From: Mammaliicoccus sp. Dog046
GTDB lineage: Bacteria > Bacillota > Bacilli > Staphylococcales > Staphylococcaceae
Length of the DNA stretch: 64,000 nucleotides
Assembly (NCBI RefSeq): GCF_034039665.1
Contig: NZ_CP120131.1
Span: forward strand, 584,206-648,205
Direction: 5' to 3'
Every line of letters begins with the position of its first letter. Within the stretch, counting starts at the first letter, position 1. Below the pieces are notes generated by a model, which saw nothing but the letters and a program-made list of their open reading frames with translations, was not told the DNA's origin and searched no databases. This document shows positions 1-8,405 of this stretch, piece by piece. Position numbers and translations under genes: made by a program.

Positions 1-1
1 A

Positions 2-211
2 GACGGTAAATTTTATGGATGCTTATTTGCAGAAAAGAATGGCTATGATATTAAATCGGAAATGAGAAGCGGGAAGACAGATGAAGAACTGTTGACTACT
101 TTAAAATATTTATGGAACATCAGAGATGATAGATATTCAGATGAACGTACTGAAGATACAGTGATGAGACGTAAGAAAAATAAAATTAATATGAACTATA
201 TAGGTGGATAA
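2..211 (+). CDS. moaA: GTP 3',8-cyclase MoaA, C-terminal end (5' truncated by window)
   Basis: Only the last 69 residues are in the window, read in frame from base 2. MoaA is the radical-SAM enzyme that rearranges GTP in the first step of molybdenum cofactor synthesis. The fragment contains the [10 protein letters not shown] segment and ends in N-Y-I-G-G. That Gly-Gly tail is a hallmark of MoaA and is needed for catalysis in characterised members. The N-terminal radical-SAM cysteines lie outside the window. A strong terminator follows directly, so this is the last gene of its operon. Identification is by motif and remembered similarity to staphylococcal MoaA. Confidence 0.85.
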   Translation, partial: DGKFYGCLFAEKNGYDIKSEMRSGKTDEELLTTLKYLWNIRDDRYSDERTEDTVMRRKKNKINMNYIGG

Positions 212-213
212 TA

Positions 214-247
214 AAAAAGGTTTCTGGATATTCCAGAAACCTTTTTT
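214..247 (+). terminator. Rho-independent terminator after moaA
   Basis: A perfect stem (AAAGGTTTCTGGA paired with TCCAGAAACCTTT) has a 3-nt loop and is followed by a T run. It begins 3 nt after the moaA stop. Confidence 0.9.
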
Positions 248-263
248 ATATAAATATAATGGG

Positions 264-301
264 GATATCGTGCGATTAGGCATGAAACGCACGATATCTC
301 C
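264..301. repeat. Single copy of the 52-bp-family palindromic repeat (closed form)
   Basis: GATATCGTGCG and CGCACGATATC form an 11-bp perfect inverted repeat around a 13-nt loop. The loop ATTAGGCATGAAA matches the loop of the tandem units near 42.8-43.2 kb, 47.2-47.35 kb and 63.0 kb. It is the only solitary copy seen and is a 'closed' unit with both palindrome arms. It lies between convergent genes, moaA (+) and the SDR gene (-). It has no T tail, so it is not a classic terminator. Confidence 0.85.
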
Positions 302-313
302 CAAAAATATTAG

Positions 314-1351
314 TTACTTTTTAAAATAGACACCTATAATCATATCTAATGTTTCATTAGAAAGTTGTAATGTTGATTTATCAGCTTTTTTCATCATGTG
401 AGCTGTATTCTCGTCATTAAATACGATTGATTTTGAAAAGTAAGGTGCAAATACATCTATAAAACTATTAAGTACGCGCTCATCATCAGATATAGAATAA
501 ATGTCTGATATTGGTGCGACTTCTAATTGATCGAATACAAGATGCTTCTTGATTGTTTCAAATATAAAATCATTTGTCGGTGGCGATGAATTTGTCGCAT
601 GATAGATTGTTTGATTTTCTGCATAATCACATGCAACTGTCAGAACGTCTACAACATAATCTACAGGTACAAAATTAGATGTATGCTTTGCATCTCCAAA
701 TAATCTATATACGGTTTGATCTTTATTTCTCTCAATTCTTCGTTTAAATACTTTCAATGCTTTCATAAATCCATATAAAGTGAAATTCGAATCGGCTTCA
801 CCTGTTTTAGAATCACCGATAATAATTGCAGGTCTAATAATGGATGTATGCATCTTTGTATTTGCTGCTACGATGTGTTCAGCTTTTACTTTTGTTGCTT
901 CGTATGGATTGTTTGTCGGTGAATCAAGTAGATGCAATGTTTCGTTTGCTTTTTCTTGTTCTCCAACCGTATAAGCGGTTGAAACATATAAGAAATGTTT
1001 TGTTTGCAATTGTTCGGCTAATGCCAATGCATGCTGTGTGCCGACATAGTTAATTTGATATAATTCATCTGCTAATTCAAAGTTGAATTTAACTAAAGCT
1101 GCAAGATGATAAAATTTATCTATTTGAGGTATTTGATGTGCATCTAAATCGACACCACATTGTTCGTGCGTAATATCGCCGTGTATAAAATGCAATCTAG
1201 TATGAACACTTGGATCTAATTTATTTAAAAGGGATGTCTTTTTTTGTTCAGAACGATATAAAATATAAAAATGTTTGTGTGCATCTTTTGCAAGTGATTG
1301 AATCAATTCAGCACCTACAAATCCCGTCGCACCAGTTAAAAAGATATTCAT
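314..1351 (-). CDS. Extended SDR / NAD(P)-dependent epimerase-reductase family protein
   Basis: A 345-residue protein beginning MNIFLTGATGFVG. The Rossmann glycine motif GATGFVG is at the extreme N-terminus, as in extended SDRs and male-sterility-type (NAD_binding_4) reductases. A YxxxK catalytic pair appears in N-P-Y-E-A-T-K. The substrate cannot be told; fatty acyl/thioester reductase-like or nucleoside-sugar epimerase-like roles are possible. The ATG at 1351 is preferred over the upstream in-frame ATG (1402) because a GGAGTGG ribosome site lies about 5-8 nt upstream. It is divergent from the MFS pump gene and convergent with moaA. The enzyme is cytosolic; no signal peptide is seen. Confidence 0.8.
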   Translation of the reverse strand: MNIFLTGATGFVGAELIQSLAKDAHKHFYILYRSEQKKTSLLNKLDPSVHTRLHFIHGDITHEQCGVDLDAHQIPQIDKFYHLAALVKFNFELADELYQINYVGTQHALALAEQLQTKHFLYVSTAYTVGEQEKANETLHLLDSPTNNPYEATKVKAEHIVAANTKMHTSIIRPAIIIGDSKTGEADSNFTLYGFMKALKVFKRRIERNKDQTVYRLFGDAKHTSNFVPVDYVVDVLTVACDYAENQTIYHATNSSPPTNDFIFETIKKHLVFDQLEVAPISDIYSISDDERVLNSFIDVFAPYFSKSIVFNDENTAHMMKKADKSTLQLSNETLDMIIGVYFKK

Positions 1352-1439
1352 GTTTCCACTCCGATACTTAGTTTCTGAGTTTATTTTGAATGATGACAAC
1401 ATGAAAGTAAAGCATTTTTATAATTGGTGGTTTATAGCA

Positions 1440-1469
1440 TTGCCTTTTGAAAATGCGTATGCATATAAT
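1440..1469 (+). promoter_or_regulatory. Probable sigma-A promoter of the MFS transporter gene
   Basis: TTGCCT (1440-1445) and TATAAT (1464-1469) are separated by 18 bp and lie about 30 bp upstream of the transporter start, in the SDR/MFS intergenic region. Confidence 0.5.
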
Positions 1470-1501
1470 GAGTAAGAATAGAGATAAAAGGAGACAATTT
1501 T

Positions 1502-2707
1502 ATGAACGAAAATAAGATGGCGAAGCCTTCGTTATTTTTAATAATTATATTAGGTTTGTTAACGGCGTTTGGTCCATTTTCGATTGATATGTATTTGCCA
1601 GCATTACCAGAGATTAGTCGAGACTTTAATACAACGACTTCGCATACACAACTTACATTGACGTTGTTCATGCTTGGTTTAGCAATTGGACAAGTATTTG
1701 TTGGTCCATTATCCGATGTGATTGGAAGGAAAAAGCCACTCATTGTTGTCTTGATTATATATTCAGTGGCTTCAATATTATGTGTGTTTGCACCAAATAT
1801 TTATATTGTGATGGCTTTAAGATTTATTCAAGGATTTACAGGAGGGGCAGGTGCAGTTATTTCCCGGGCAATATCTAGTGATTTATATAAAGGGAAAGCA
1901 TTGACGAAGTTTCTTGCGGTCTTAATGTTAGTTAACGGAATTGCACCAATTATGGCACCAGTGTTAGGGGGAGTTATATTATCGTTCTCTACGTGGAGAA
2001 TGGTGTTTATTCTTTTGACAATATTCGGCTTTATTATGTTTATATTATCATTGACGAAGTTATCGGAGTCGTTACCTGAAGAGCAACGTAGCTCAGGTAG
2101 GATTAGTGAGATATTAAGTGATTTTAAAAATTTATTAAAGAGTCCGAAATTTTTAATGCCTTTGTTTATTCAAAGTTGTACATATGCTTTATTATTTAGC
2201 TATATTTCAGCGTCTTCATTTATTACACAGTCTGTTTATCATGTATCACCACAGTTATTTAGTTGGATGTTTGCATTTAATGGGTTAGGATTAATCTTGG
2301 CAGGTCAAATGATTAATAAGATGGTAGATAAATATGATGAACACTTTTTAATGCGATTGTTTGGAATGATTCAAATTGTTGGGGTTATCATTGTATCAAT
2401 AACATTGTTAGCAGGTTGGCCAATTTGGTTATTAATGATTGGTTTCTTTGTTCTTGTGAGTCCAGTATCAGCAATTGGTACAACAGGTTTCTCAATTGCT
2501 ATGGCTAATAATAATGGAGGCGCGGGTAGTGCCACTAGCTTGTTAGGGTTATCTCAATTCGCATTCGGTGGACTCGTTTCCCCGTTAGTCGGAATTAACG
2601 GAGAAAGTGATCCAATACCATTTGTTATAACGATTGTCATTGTATCCATATTGTTGATGGTTTTATATTTTATTAACAGTAAAGTGTTTAAACCATCATC
2701 GAATTAG
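1502..2707 (+). CDS. Bcr/CflA-type multidrug efflux MFS transporter
   Basis: A 401-residue, strongly hydrophobic protein with about 12 predicted membrane segments. The N-terminal helix carries G-P-F-S-I-D-M-Y-L-P-A-L-P, which is characteristic of the Bcr/CflA drug-resistance transporters. The loop between TM2 and TM3 has the MFS motif A-like G-P-L-S-D-V-I-G-R-K. Members are proton-driven drug exporters in the cytoplasmic membrane; the substrate here is unknown. An AAAAGGAG ribosome site precedes the ATG. Its 3' end overlaps the convergent small membrane gene by 4 nt, so antisense interference between the two transcripts is possible. Confidence 0.85.
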   Translation: MNENKMAKPSLFLIIILGLLTAFGPFSIDMYLPALPEISRDFNTTTSHTQLTLTLFMLGLAIGQVFVGPLSDVIGRKKPLIVVLIIYSVASILCVFAPNIYIVMALRFIQGFTGGAGAVISRAISSDLYKGKALTKFLAVLMLVNGIAPIMAPVLGGVILSFSTWRMVFILLTIFGFIMFILSLTKLSESLPEEQRSSGRISEILSDFKNLLKSPKFLMPLFIQSCTYALLFSYISASSFITQSVYHVSPQLFSWMFAFNGLGLILAGQMINKMVDKYDEHFLMRLFGMIQIVGVIIVSITLLAGWPIWLLMIGFFVLVSPVSAIGTTGFSIAMANNNGGAGSATSLLGLSQFAFGGLVSPLVGINGESDPIPFVITIVIVSILLMVLYFINSKVFKPSSN

Positions 2708-2961
2708 CTTGTATAAACATTGAGGTATATACTTTGAACGATAATGCCTAAATGAACGAGTGCAATGATCGTACTAATAATTGCTAAAAATAATATCGAT
2801 TTACGCGCATTTTCAAGAATAAAAACGATACTTAATAAAAAGGTAAAAGCAACGATAATGATACGATAGCTTAAATAATTAATCGTAGAATCAAAGTTTA
2901 AACTGATCAAAATCATAATTATGTTTAAGATAATAAATAAAGTAAGCAATAACTGTCTCAT
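2704..2961 (-). CDS. Small three-helix membrane protein, function unknown
   Basis: An 85-residue protein with three hydrophobic stretches (about residues 3-22, 29-48 and 55-76) separated by short polar loops. No family is recognised. It is convergent with the MFS pump gene and shares 4 nt with its end. A GGGCTGA-like ribosome site sits about 6 nt upstream of the ATG. The ORF is intact and its hydrophobic pattern looks designed rather than accidental, but its small size leaves some doubt. Confidence 0.6.
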   Translation of the reverse strand: MRQLLLTLFIILNIIMILISLNFDSTINYLSYRIIIVAFTFLLSIVFILENARKSILFLAIISTIIALVHLGIIVQSIYLNVYTS

Positions 2962-3083
2962 ATATTTCAGCCCTAACTTTATAGTTTATTGAACAAGTAT
3001 AACAAATATTGGTCTTTTACGTGAAATTATAGTGAGTTTCATTGTATAATTAAGGAACGAATTGACAAAAAGGAGATTTATAA

Positions 3084-4340
3084 ATGACGATTAAGAAAAT
3101 GAATATCACTCATGAGCAACATGATGAATTTGTAAAACAACATCCAAACGGTGATATGTTGCAACTTACAAAGTGGGCAGAATCCAAAAAGCTTACAGGT
3201 TGGTATTCTCGTCGTATAGCTGTAGGTGATGGAGAACAATTAACAGGTGTAGCACAATTGCTATTCAAAAAAGTCCCTAAATTACCATATACATTATGCT
3301 ACATATCAAGAGGGTTTGTAGTTGATTATAAAGACGAAACTTCTGTGAAAGTATTACTAGAATTATCTAAAGAAATGGCGAGAAATGAAAAAAGTTATGC
3401 AATTAAAATTGATCCAGATATTGAAGTTGATCAATCAGAAGGTGTATTAGAATTTTTAACTTCTTTAGGTTTTCAACATAAAGGGTTTGAAGACGGTTTA
3501 AGTAAGACATATATTCAGCCACGTATGACAATGATTACGAAAGTCGATCAGTCAGAAGAAGATTTAATGCAAAGCTTTGATAAACGTAACCGTTCACGTG
3601 TGAGAAACTCATTAAGACGTGGAACAGAATTGGTTATCGGTAATCGTGATGATTTAAAAATCTTTGCTAAGATTATGGAAGAAACAGGAGAAAGAGATAA
3701 CTTCTTAACTAGAGATGTTTCTTACTTCGAAAACATTTACGATCATTTAAATCCTGATGGTGATTGTGAATTGTTCTTAGTTAAAGTCGTTCCAAATAAT
3801 GTATTAAAAGATTTATTCGTTGAAAGAGATGCATTACTTGAAGAAAAAGCAAAACTTCAAGAACGCAGACAAACGAAAAAAGTAGTCAATCAATTAAATG
3901 ATGCTGATGAAAAACTAGGTAACTATGAGAAACGTATTCAAGAAATGGAAGAATTGAAAGAGAAGAACCCTGATGGTGTGTACTTATCAGGTGGTATCCT
4001 TATCTTCTCTGGTAAAAAGTCTTATTACTTATATGGTGCGTCTTCAAATGAATATCGTGAATTCTTACCTAACCACCGCATGATTATTGAAATGATGCGC
4101 TTTGCAAAAGAAAAAGGTGCAGATAAGTTTGACTTCGGTGGAACAGACAATGATCCAGATCAAGATCATGAACATTATGGACTATGGGCATTCAAGAGAG
4201 TTTGGGGCACATACTTAAGCGAAAAAATTGGTGAATTTGATTATGTATTAAATAAACCACTTTATACTGCTATTGAAAAAGTGAAACCAGCTGTTACAAC
4301 GTATAAGAGAAAGATCGAAAAGAAAATTAAAAAATCTTAA
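3084..4340 (+). CDS. femX: FemX (FmhB), lipid II glycyltransferase
   Basis: A 418-residue FemABX-family aminoacyltransferase, close to the usual staphylococcal length (~420). FemX adds the first glycine of the pentaglycine interpeptide bridge onto the lysine of lipid II, using glycyl-tRNA at the inner face of the membrane. It is essential in Staphylococcus aureus. Visible features are the N-terminal GNAT-like subdomain with G-D-M-L-Q-L-T-K-W, an R-N-R-S-R-V-R-N segment, a charged helical-arm insertion (about residues 245-300, E/K/Q-rich coiled coil) typical of Fem proteins, and the C-terminal D-K-F-D-F-G-G-T motif. It is followed by a terminator and then an RND transporter gene, an order remembered from other staphylococci. 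Confidence 0.93.
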   Translation: MTIKKMNITHEQHDEFVKQHPNGDMLQLTKWAESKKLTGWYSRRIAVGDGEQLTGVAQLLFKKVPKLPYTLCYISRGFVVDYKDETSVKVLLELSKEMARNEKSYAIKIDPDIEVDQSEGVLEFLTSLGFQHKGFEDGLSKTYIQPRMTMITKVDQSEEDLMQSFDKRNRSRVRNSLRRGTELVIGNRDDLKIFAKIMEETGERDNFLTRDVSYFENIYDHLNPDGDCELFLVKVVPNNVLKDLFVERDALLEEKAKLQERRQTKKVVNQLNDADEKLGNYEKRIQEMEELKEKNPDGVYLSGGILIFSGKKSYYLYGASSNEYREFLPNHRMIIEMMRFAKEKGADKFDFGGTDNDPDQDHEHYGLWAFKRVWGTYLSEKIGEFDYVLNKPLYTAIEKVKPAVTTYKRKIEKKIKKS

Positions 4341-4351
4341 CATATAAAAAT

Positions 4352-4392
4352 AAAGCACTAAAATTTTAAACTTTAAATTTTTAGTGCTTTCA
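4352..4392 (+). terminator. Terminator after femX
   Basis: AAAGCACTAAAATTT pairs with AAATTTTTAGTGCTTT around a short A/T loop just downstream of the femX stop. The tail is only moderately T-rich. Confidence 0.75.
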
Positions 4393-4432
4393 TTATGTAA
4401 ATCACAAGATAATTTAATAAGGGGGAATATAT

Positions 4433-7400
4433 ATGGTACAAAAAATGATTAAGTTTTCATTGAATAATAAATTTGCCATCTTGTTAATGACATTGATTGT
4501 CTTACTTGGCGGTATTTATTCAGCTTTTAAAATGAAGTTAGAACTTTTACCAGATGTTACGACACCAGTCATTACAATTTCGACACCATATCCAGGTGCT
4601 ACACCTGAAAATGTCTTAAAAAATGTAACAGAACCTGTAGAGAAAAAAGTTCAGAATCTGGAAGGGGTACAAAACGTATCCAGTCAATCGTTAGAAAATG
4701 CTTCAGCTATTACCTTAGAATATACATACCAAACAAATATGGATGAAGCAGAAACAGAATTGAAAAAGACGATTGAGAATTTAGATTTACCAGAAGGTGC
4801 TCAAGAGCCTGAAATGAGTCGTATGTCGATGGATTCATTCCCAGTTGTGAGTTATTCTGTTTCTGATAAAGATGGCAATTTAGAAAAAGCCACAAAACAA
4901 ATGGAATCTACTTTAATTCCTAAATTAGAAAAAGTAGATGGCGTACAAAACGTTTCACTATCTGGTCAAACATTAGAAGAAGTTAATTTAGAATTTAAAC
5001 AAAACGAATTAACTAAGAAAGGTCTCACTGAAGATCAAGTATTACAATATATAGATGGAGCGACTAAAGAATCTCCGTTAGGATTATACACATTTGGAGA
5101 TAACCTTAAATCGATTGTAGTAGATGGAAGATTCACATCGATTAAAGCATTAAAAGATTTAGAAATTCCATTAACAGGTGGTTCAAGTTCAGCTGGTGAA
5201 GGACAGCAAGCGGGTCAAGCACAGCAAGCCGGGCAATCATCTGATCAAAGTGCAGATGCTTCTGAAGGTATACCATCTGTAAAATTATCAGATATCGCTG
5301 ATGTTAAAAAAGAGAAAAAGAGAGATTCAATTTCTAAAACAAATGGCAAAGATGCCCTAGCATTACAAGTGAACAAAACATCTGATGCTAATTTAGTAGA
5401 TGTCGTTGATAATGTTAATAAAGAAGTAAATGCATATAAGAAAGATCATAAAAATATTGAATCTGTCCAATTAATGGAGACAGCTTCAACGATTAAAGAT
5501 TCTGTTTCAACAATGGTAGAGAAAGCGTTAATTGGCTCTATCGTTGCAATTATTATTATTCTCTTCTTCTTAAGAGACTTTAAGTCAACAATCATTGCAA
5601 TGGTGTCTATCCCAATGTCACTATTGATTGCATTATTAGGACTTAAATCTTTAGATATATCATTGAATATTTTAACGTTGGGTGCACTTACAGTTGCAAT
5701 AGGACGTGTGATAGATGACTCCATCGTTGTTATAGAAAATATTTATAGACGTATGTCAAATAAAGATGAAACACTTAAAGGTGGTCAATTAATTACAAGT
5801 GCAACGAAAGAGATGTTTATTCCGATCATGTCTTCAACAATCGTAACGATTGTGGTGTTCTTGCCACTTGCATTTGTAACAGGACAAATCGGAGAGATGT
5901 TTAGACCATTCGCATTAGCTGTAGCATTTAGTTTATTAGCTTCATTGCTTATAGCATTGACAATCGTACCTGTGTTATCACATATTTTCTTTAGAAATGG
6001 CATTAGGAAGCCTAAAAAAGAAAAAGGACAGTGGTTAGCGAGTAAATATAAAAATATTTTAAAATGGAATTTGAACCATAAATGGCTCGTAATTGTAATA
6101 AGTATTGTACTTGTACTCGCAAGTATCGTATTAGTATTTACACCATACATTGGGAAATCATTTATTGATACGGGAAGCGACAAAATGTTGGCGTTAACGT
6201 ATAAACCTTCTCCAGGTGAGAAAGAAGATCAAGTCGTTAAACATGGTGAACAAGTTGAGAAGTATTTATCAAAAGATAAAAATGTTGATTTTGTTCAATA
6301 CAGTGTTGGAGGAGAAAATCCATTTAATCCATCTGCCACAAAAGATATGGCTTTAATGGTTAAATACGATAAAGATACACCGAATTGGGATAATGTTGGT
6401 AAGAAAGTAATGAACAAAGTTGATACATTTAACCATAAGGGAGAATGGAAGCAACAAGACTTTTCAACAGGTGGTACTGCAAATGAAGTATCAGTTAAAG
6501 TTTCAGGACCATCAACAGAAGCATTAGAAAGCACTGTTAAAAAAGTTGAAAGCGAAATGAAGAAAGTAGATGGCGTAGATAACGTCAATTCTAATTTATC
6601 AACTTCTTATGAACAATATGATGTCAAAGTAGATCAAGATAAAGCAAGCAAACTTGGATTGTCTGCTGGTCAAATCGCAATGGCACTTAACCAAACAACA
6701 CAAGATAAAGTAGTAACTAAATTAAACGAAGATGGTAAATCCATTGACGTTAAATTGTCTAAGCCAATGAAAACAGATTGGTCAGAAGATAAATTGAAAG
6801 ACACTAAATTAACATCACCTGTAGGTAAATCCGTTAAATTAAGTGATATTGCGACATTAGAAAAATCAAAATCACCAGACACAATCACTAAAGAAAATGA
6901 TAAAATATCCGTTTCAGTAGACGGTAAAATTACAGGTGATGATGTCGCTAAAGTAACATCAACAGTTAATCAAAAAGTATCTAAAATTGATTCACCAAGT
7001 GATGTAGAATTAAATGTCGGTGGAACAAATGATGATATAAATGAAGCGATTGTACAACTTGTAATGGCAATGGCTGCAGCGATATTAATTGTTTACTTAG
7101 TTATTGTATTAACATTTAAAGGTGGACTTGCACCATTCGCGATACTATTCTCATTACCAGTATCAATTATTGGTGTCATTGCAGGTTTACTTGTTACTCA
7201 AGAAACGATATCTGTACCAAGTATGATTGGTATGCTGATGTTAATCGGTATTGTTGTAACTAACGCAATTGTATTAATCGATAGAGTTATTAATATGGAA
7301 CAAGCGGGCATGTCTACGAGAGAAGCATTAATCGAAGCAGCAGGAACACGTTTGAGACCAATCTTAATGACAGCTATTGCTACAATAGGCGCTTTAGTAC

Positions 7401-7576
7401 CATTATTATTTGGTGGAGGAAGTTCAATACTGATTTCTAAAGCATTGGCAATTACCGTGATAGGTGGATTGTTATCATCAACAATATTAACATTGCTCGT
7501 CGTGCCAATATCTTATGAGATTATAATGAAATTTAAACGAAAAATATTTAAGCACGAACCTGAACATGTTGAATAG
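4433..7576 (+). CDS. RND superfamily (AcrB/AcrD/AcrF-type) transporter
   Basis: A 1047-residue protein with the duplicated RND architecture. There is one N-terminal TM, a large extracytoplasmic domain (~40-350), a block of TMs (~360-530), a second TM and extracytoplasmic domain (~550-870), and a final TM block (~880-1030). Recognisable motifs are L-L-P-D-V-T-T-P, G-R-V-I-D-D-S-I-V-V-I-E-N in TM4 (the proton-relay aspartates) and F-S-L-P-V-S-I-I-G-V near the C-terminus. In staphylococci the equivalent gene lies right after femX. Its substrate is not certain; drug, lipid or envelope-related export are possible. Residues about 249-280 are a low-complexity S/G/Q/A-rich linker with repeated A-G-Q. 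A strong AAGGGGG site precedes the ATG. Confidence 0.88.
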   Translation: MVQKMIKFSLNNKFAILLMTLIVLLGGIYSAFKMKLELLPDVTTPVITISTPYPGATPENVLKNVTEPVEKKVQNLEGVQNVSSQSLENASAITLEYTYQTNMDEAETELKKTIENLDLPEGAQEPEMSRMSMDSFPVVSYSVSDKDGNLEKATKQMESTLIPKLEKVDGVQNVSLSGQTLEEVNLEFKQNELTKKGLTEDQVLQYIDGATKESPLGLYTFGDNLKSIVVDGRFTSIKALKDLEIPLTGGSSSAGEGQQAGQAQQAGQSSDQSADASEGIPSVKLSDIADVKKEKKRDSISKTNGKDALALQVNKTSDANLVDVVDNVNKEVNAYKKDHKNIESVQLMETASTIKDSVSTMVEKALIGSIVAIIIILFFLRDFKSTIIAMVSIPMSLLIALLGLKSLDISLNILTLGALTVAIGRVIDDSIVVIENIYRRMSNKDETLKGGQLITSATKEMFIPIMSSTIVTIVVFLPLAFVTGQIGEMFRPFALAVAFSLLASLLIALTIVPVLSHIFFRNGIRKPKKEKGQWLASKYKNILKWNLNHKWLVIVISIVLVLASIVLVFTPYIGKSFIDTGSDKMLALTYKPSPGEKEDQVVKHGEQVEKYLSKDKNVDFVQYSVGGENPFNPSATKDMALMVKYDKDTPNWDNVGKKVMNKVDTFNHKGEWKQQDFSTGGTANEVSVKVSGPSTEALESTVKKVESEMKKVDGVDNVNSNLSTSYEQYDVKVDQDKASKLGLSAGQIAMALNQTTQDKVVTKLNEDGKSIDVKLSKPMKTDWSEDKLKDTKLTSPVGKSVKLSDIATLEKSKSPDTITKENDKISVSVDGKITGDDVAKVTSTVNQKVSKIDSPSDVELNVGGTNDDINEAIVQLVMAMAAAILIVYLVIVLTFKGGLAPFAILFSLPVSIIGVIAGLLVTQETISVPSMIGMLMLIGIVVTNAIVLIDRVINMEQAGMSTREALIEAAGTRLRPILMTAIATIGALVPLLFGGGSSILISKALAITVIGGLLSSTILTLLVVPISYEIIMKFKRKIFKHEPEHVE

Positions 7577-7588
7577 TATATGAAAATT

Positions 7589-7632
7589 AAAAGCAACACA
7601 AGAAATGATTACATTTCTTGTGTTGCTTTTTT
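7589..7632 (+). terminator. Terminator after the RND transporter gene
   Basis: A 19-bp near-perfect stem (AAAAGCAACACAAGAAATG with its complement) has an ATTA loop and a T run. Confidence 0.92.
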
Positions 7633-7698
7633 GTTGCCGATGTCGGCATTTTTACGCGCAAATACCTAAATTAACTTAAAAATACATGGAAACTGAGC

Positions 7699-8216
7699 GC
7701 TAACGAGATAGTTCTGGAAAACAATCTCGTTAGCGGACAAATAGAGCTCATAAAAGCCTAATTTACTGTAAAAAATGAAAAAACAACGTGCTAACGAGAT
7801 AGTTTTGATAAACAATCCCGTTAAAAATCCTAACGAGATAGTTCTGGAAAACAATCTCGTTAGCGGACAAATTGATCCCATAAAAGCCTAATTTACTGTA
7901 AAAAATGAAAAAACAACGTGCTAACGAGATAGTTTTGATAAACAATCCCGTTAGAAAATCTAACGAGATAGTTCTGGAAAACAATCTCGTTAGCGGACAA
8001 ATTGATCCCATAAAAGCCTAATTTACTGTAAAAAATGAAGAAACAACGTGCTAACGAGATAGTTTTGATAAACAATCCCGTTAGAAAATCTAACGAGATA
8101 GTTCTGGAAAACAATCTCGTTAGCTGACAAATAGAGATCATAAATACCTGAAAGAACTATAGAAAGTGAGAAAATGACAGGCTAACGAGATAGTTCTGAT
8201 AAACAATCTCGTTAGC
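7699..8216. repeat. 130-bp composite tandem array with eight alternating hairpins
   Basis: Eight inverted repeats are based on CTAACGAGAT ... ATCTCGTTAG. 'Type A' hairpins (loop AGTTCTGGAAAACA) begin at 7700, 7830, 7960 and 8090, an exact 130-bp period. 'Type B' hairpins (loop AGTTTTGATAAACA, arm with CCCG instead of CTCG in three copies) begin at 7791, 7921 and 8051, also 130 bp apart, and a related one is at 8182. The sequence between hairpins is conserved too (TAAAAGCCTAATTTACTG at each step). It sits in an 829-bp gap between two same-strand genes. Short ORFs crossing it are artefacts of repetition. The rest of the gap (8217-8405) shows only the aminotransferase ribosome site. Confidence 0.95.
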
Positions 8217-8405
8217 ATGTCAATTTGTTGAATAGGATCTGTTCCCAGTCTTTTTGTACATATAAATTTTTAAAACTGATTAACATACATCGATATATTT
8301 CATAGTAAATAAGTAAGAAAAACTTGTGTGTGAATGTCACTTTGATAAAATATAAACATATACGTACTTGAGCATATAAATTAGAACGATAGAGGAGACG
8401 TTATT

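Noticed and set aside
7666..8141. Three near-identical short reading frames on the minus strand
   Set aside because: They are open only because the 130-bp repeat is; similar length and sequence come from the duplication. No ribosome sites are seen.
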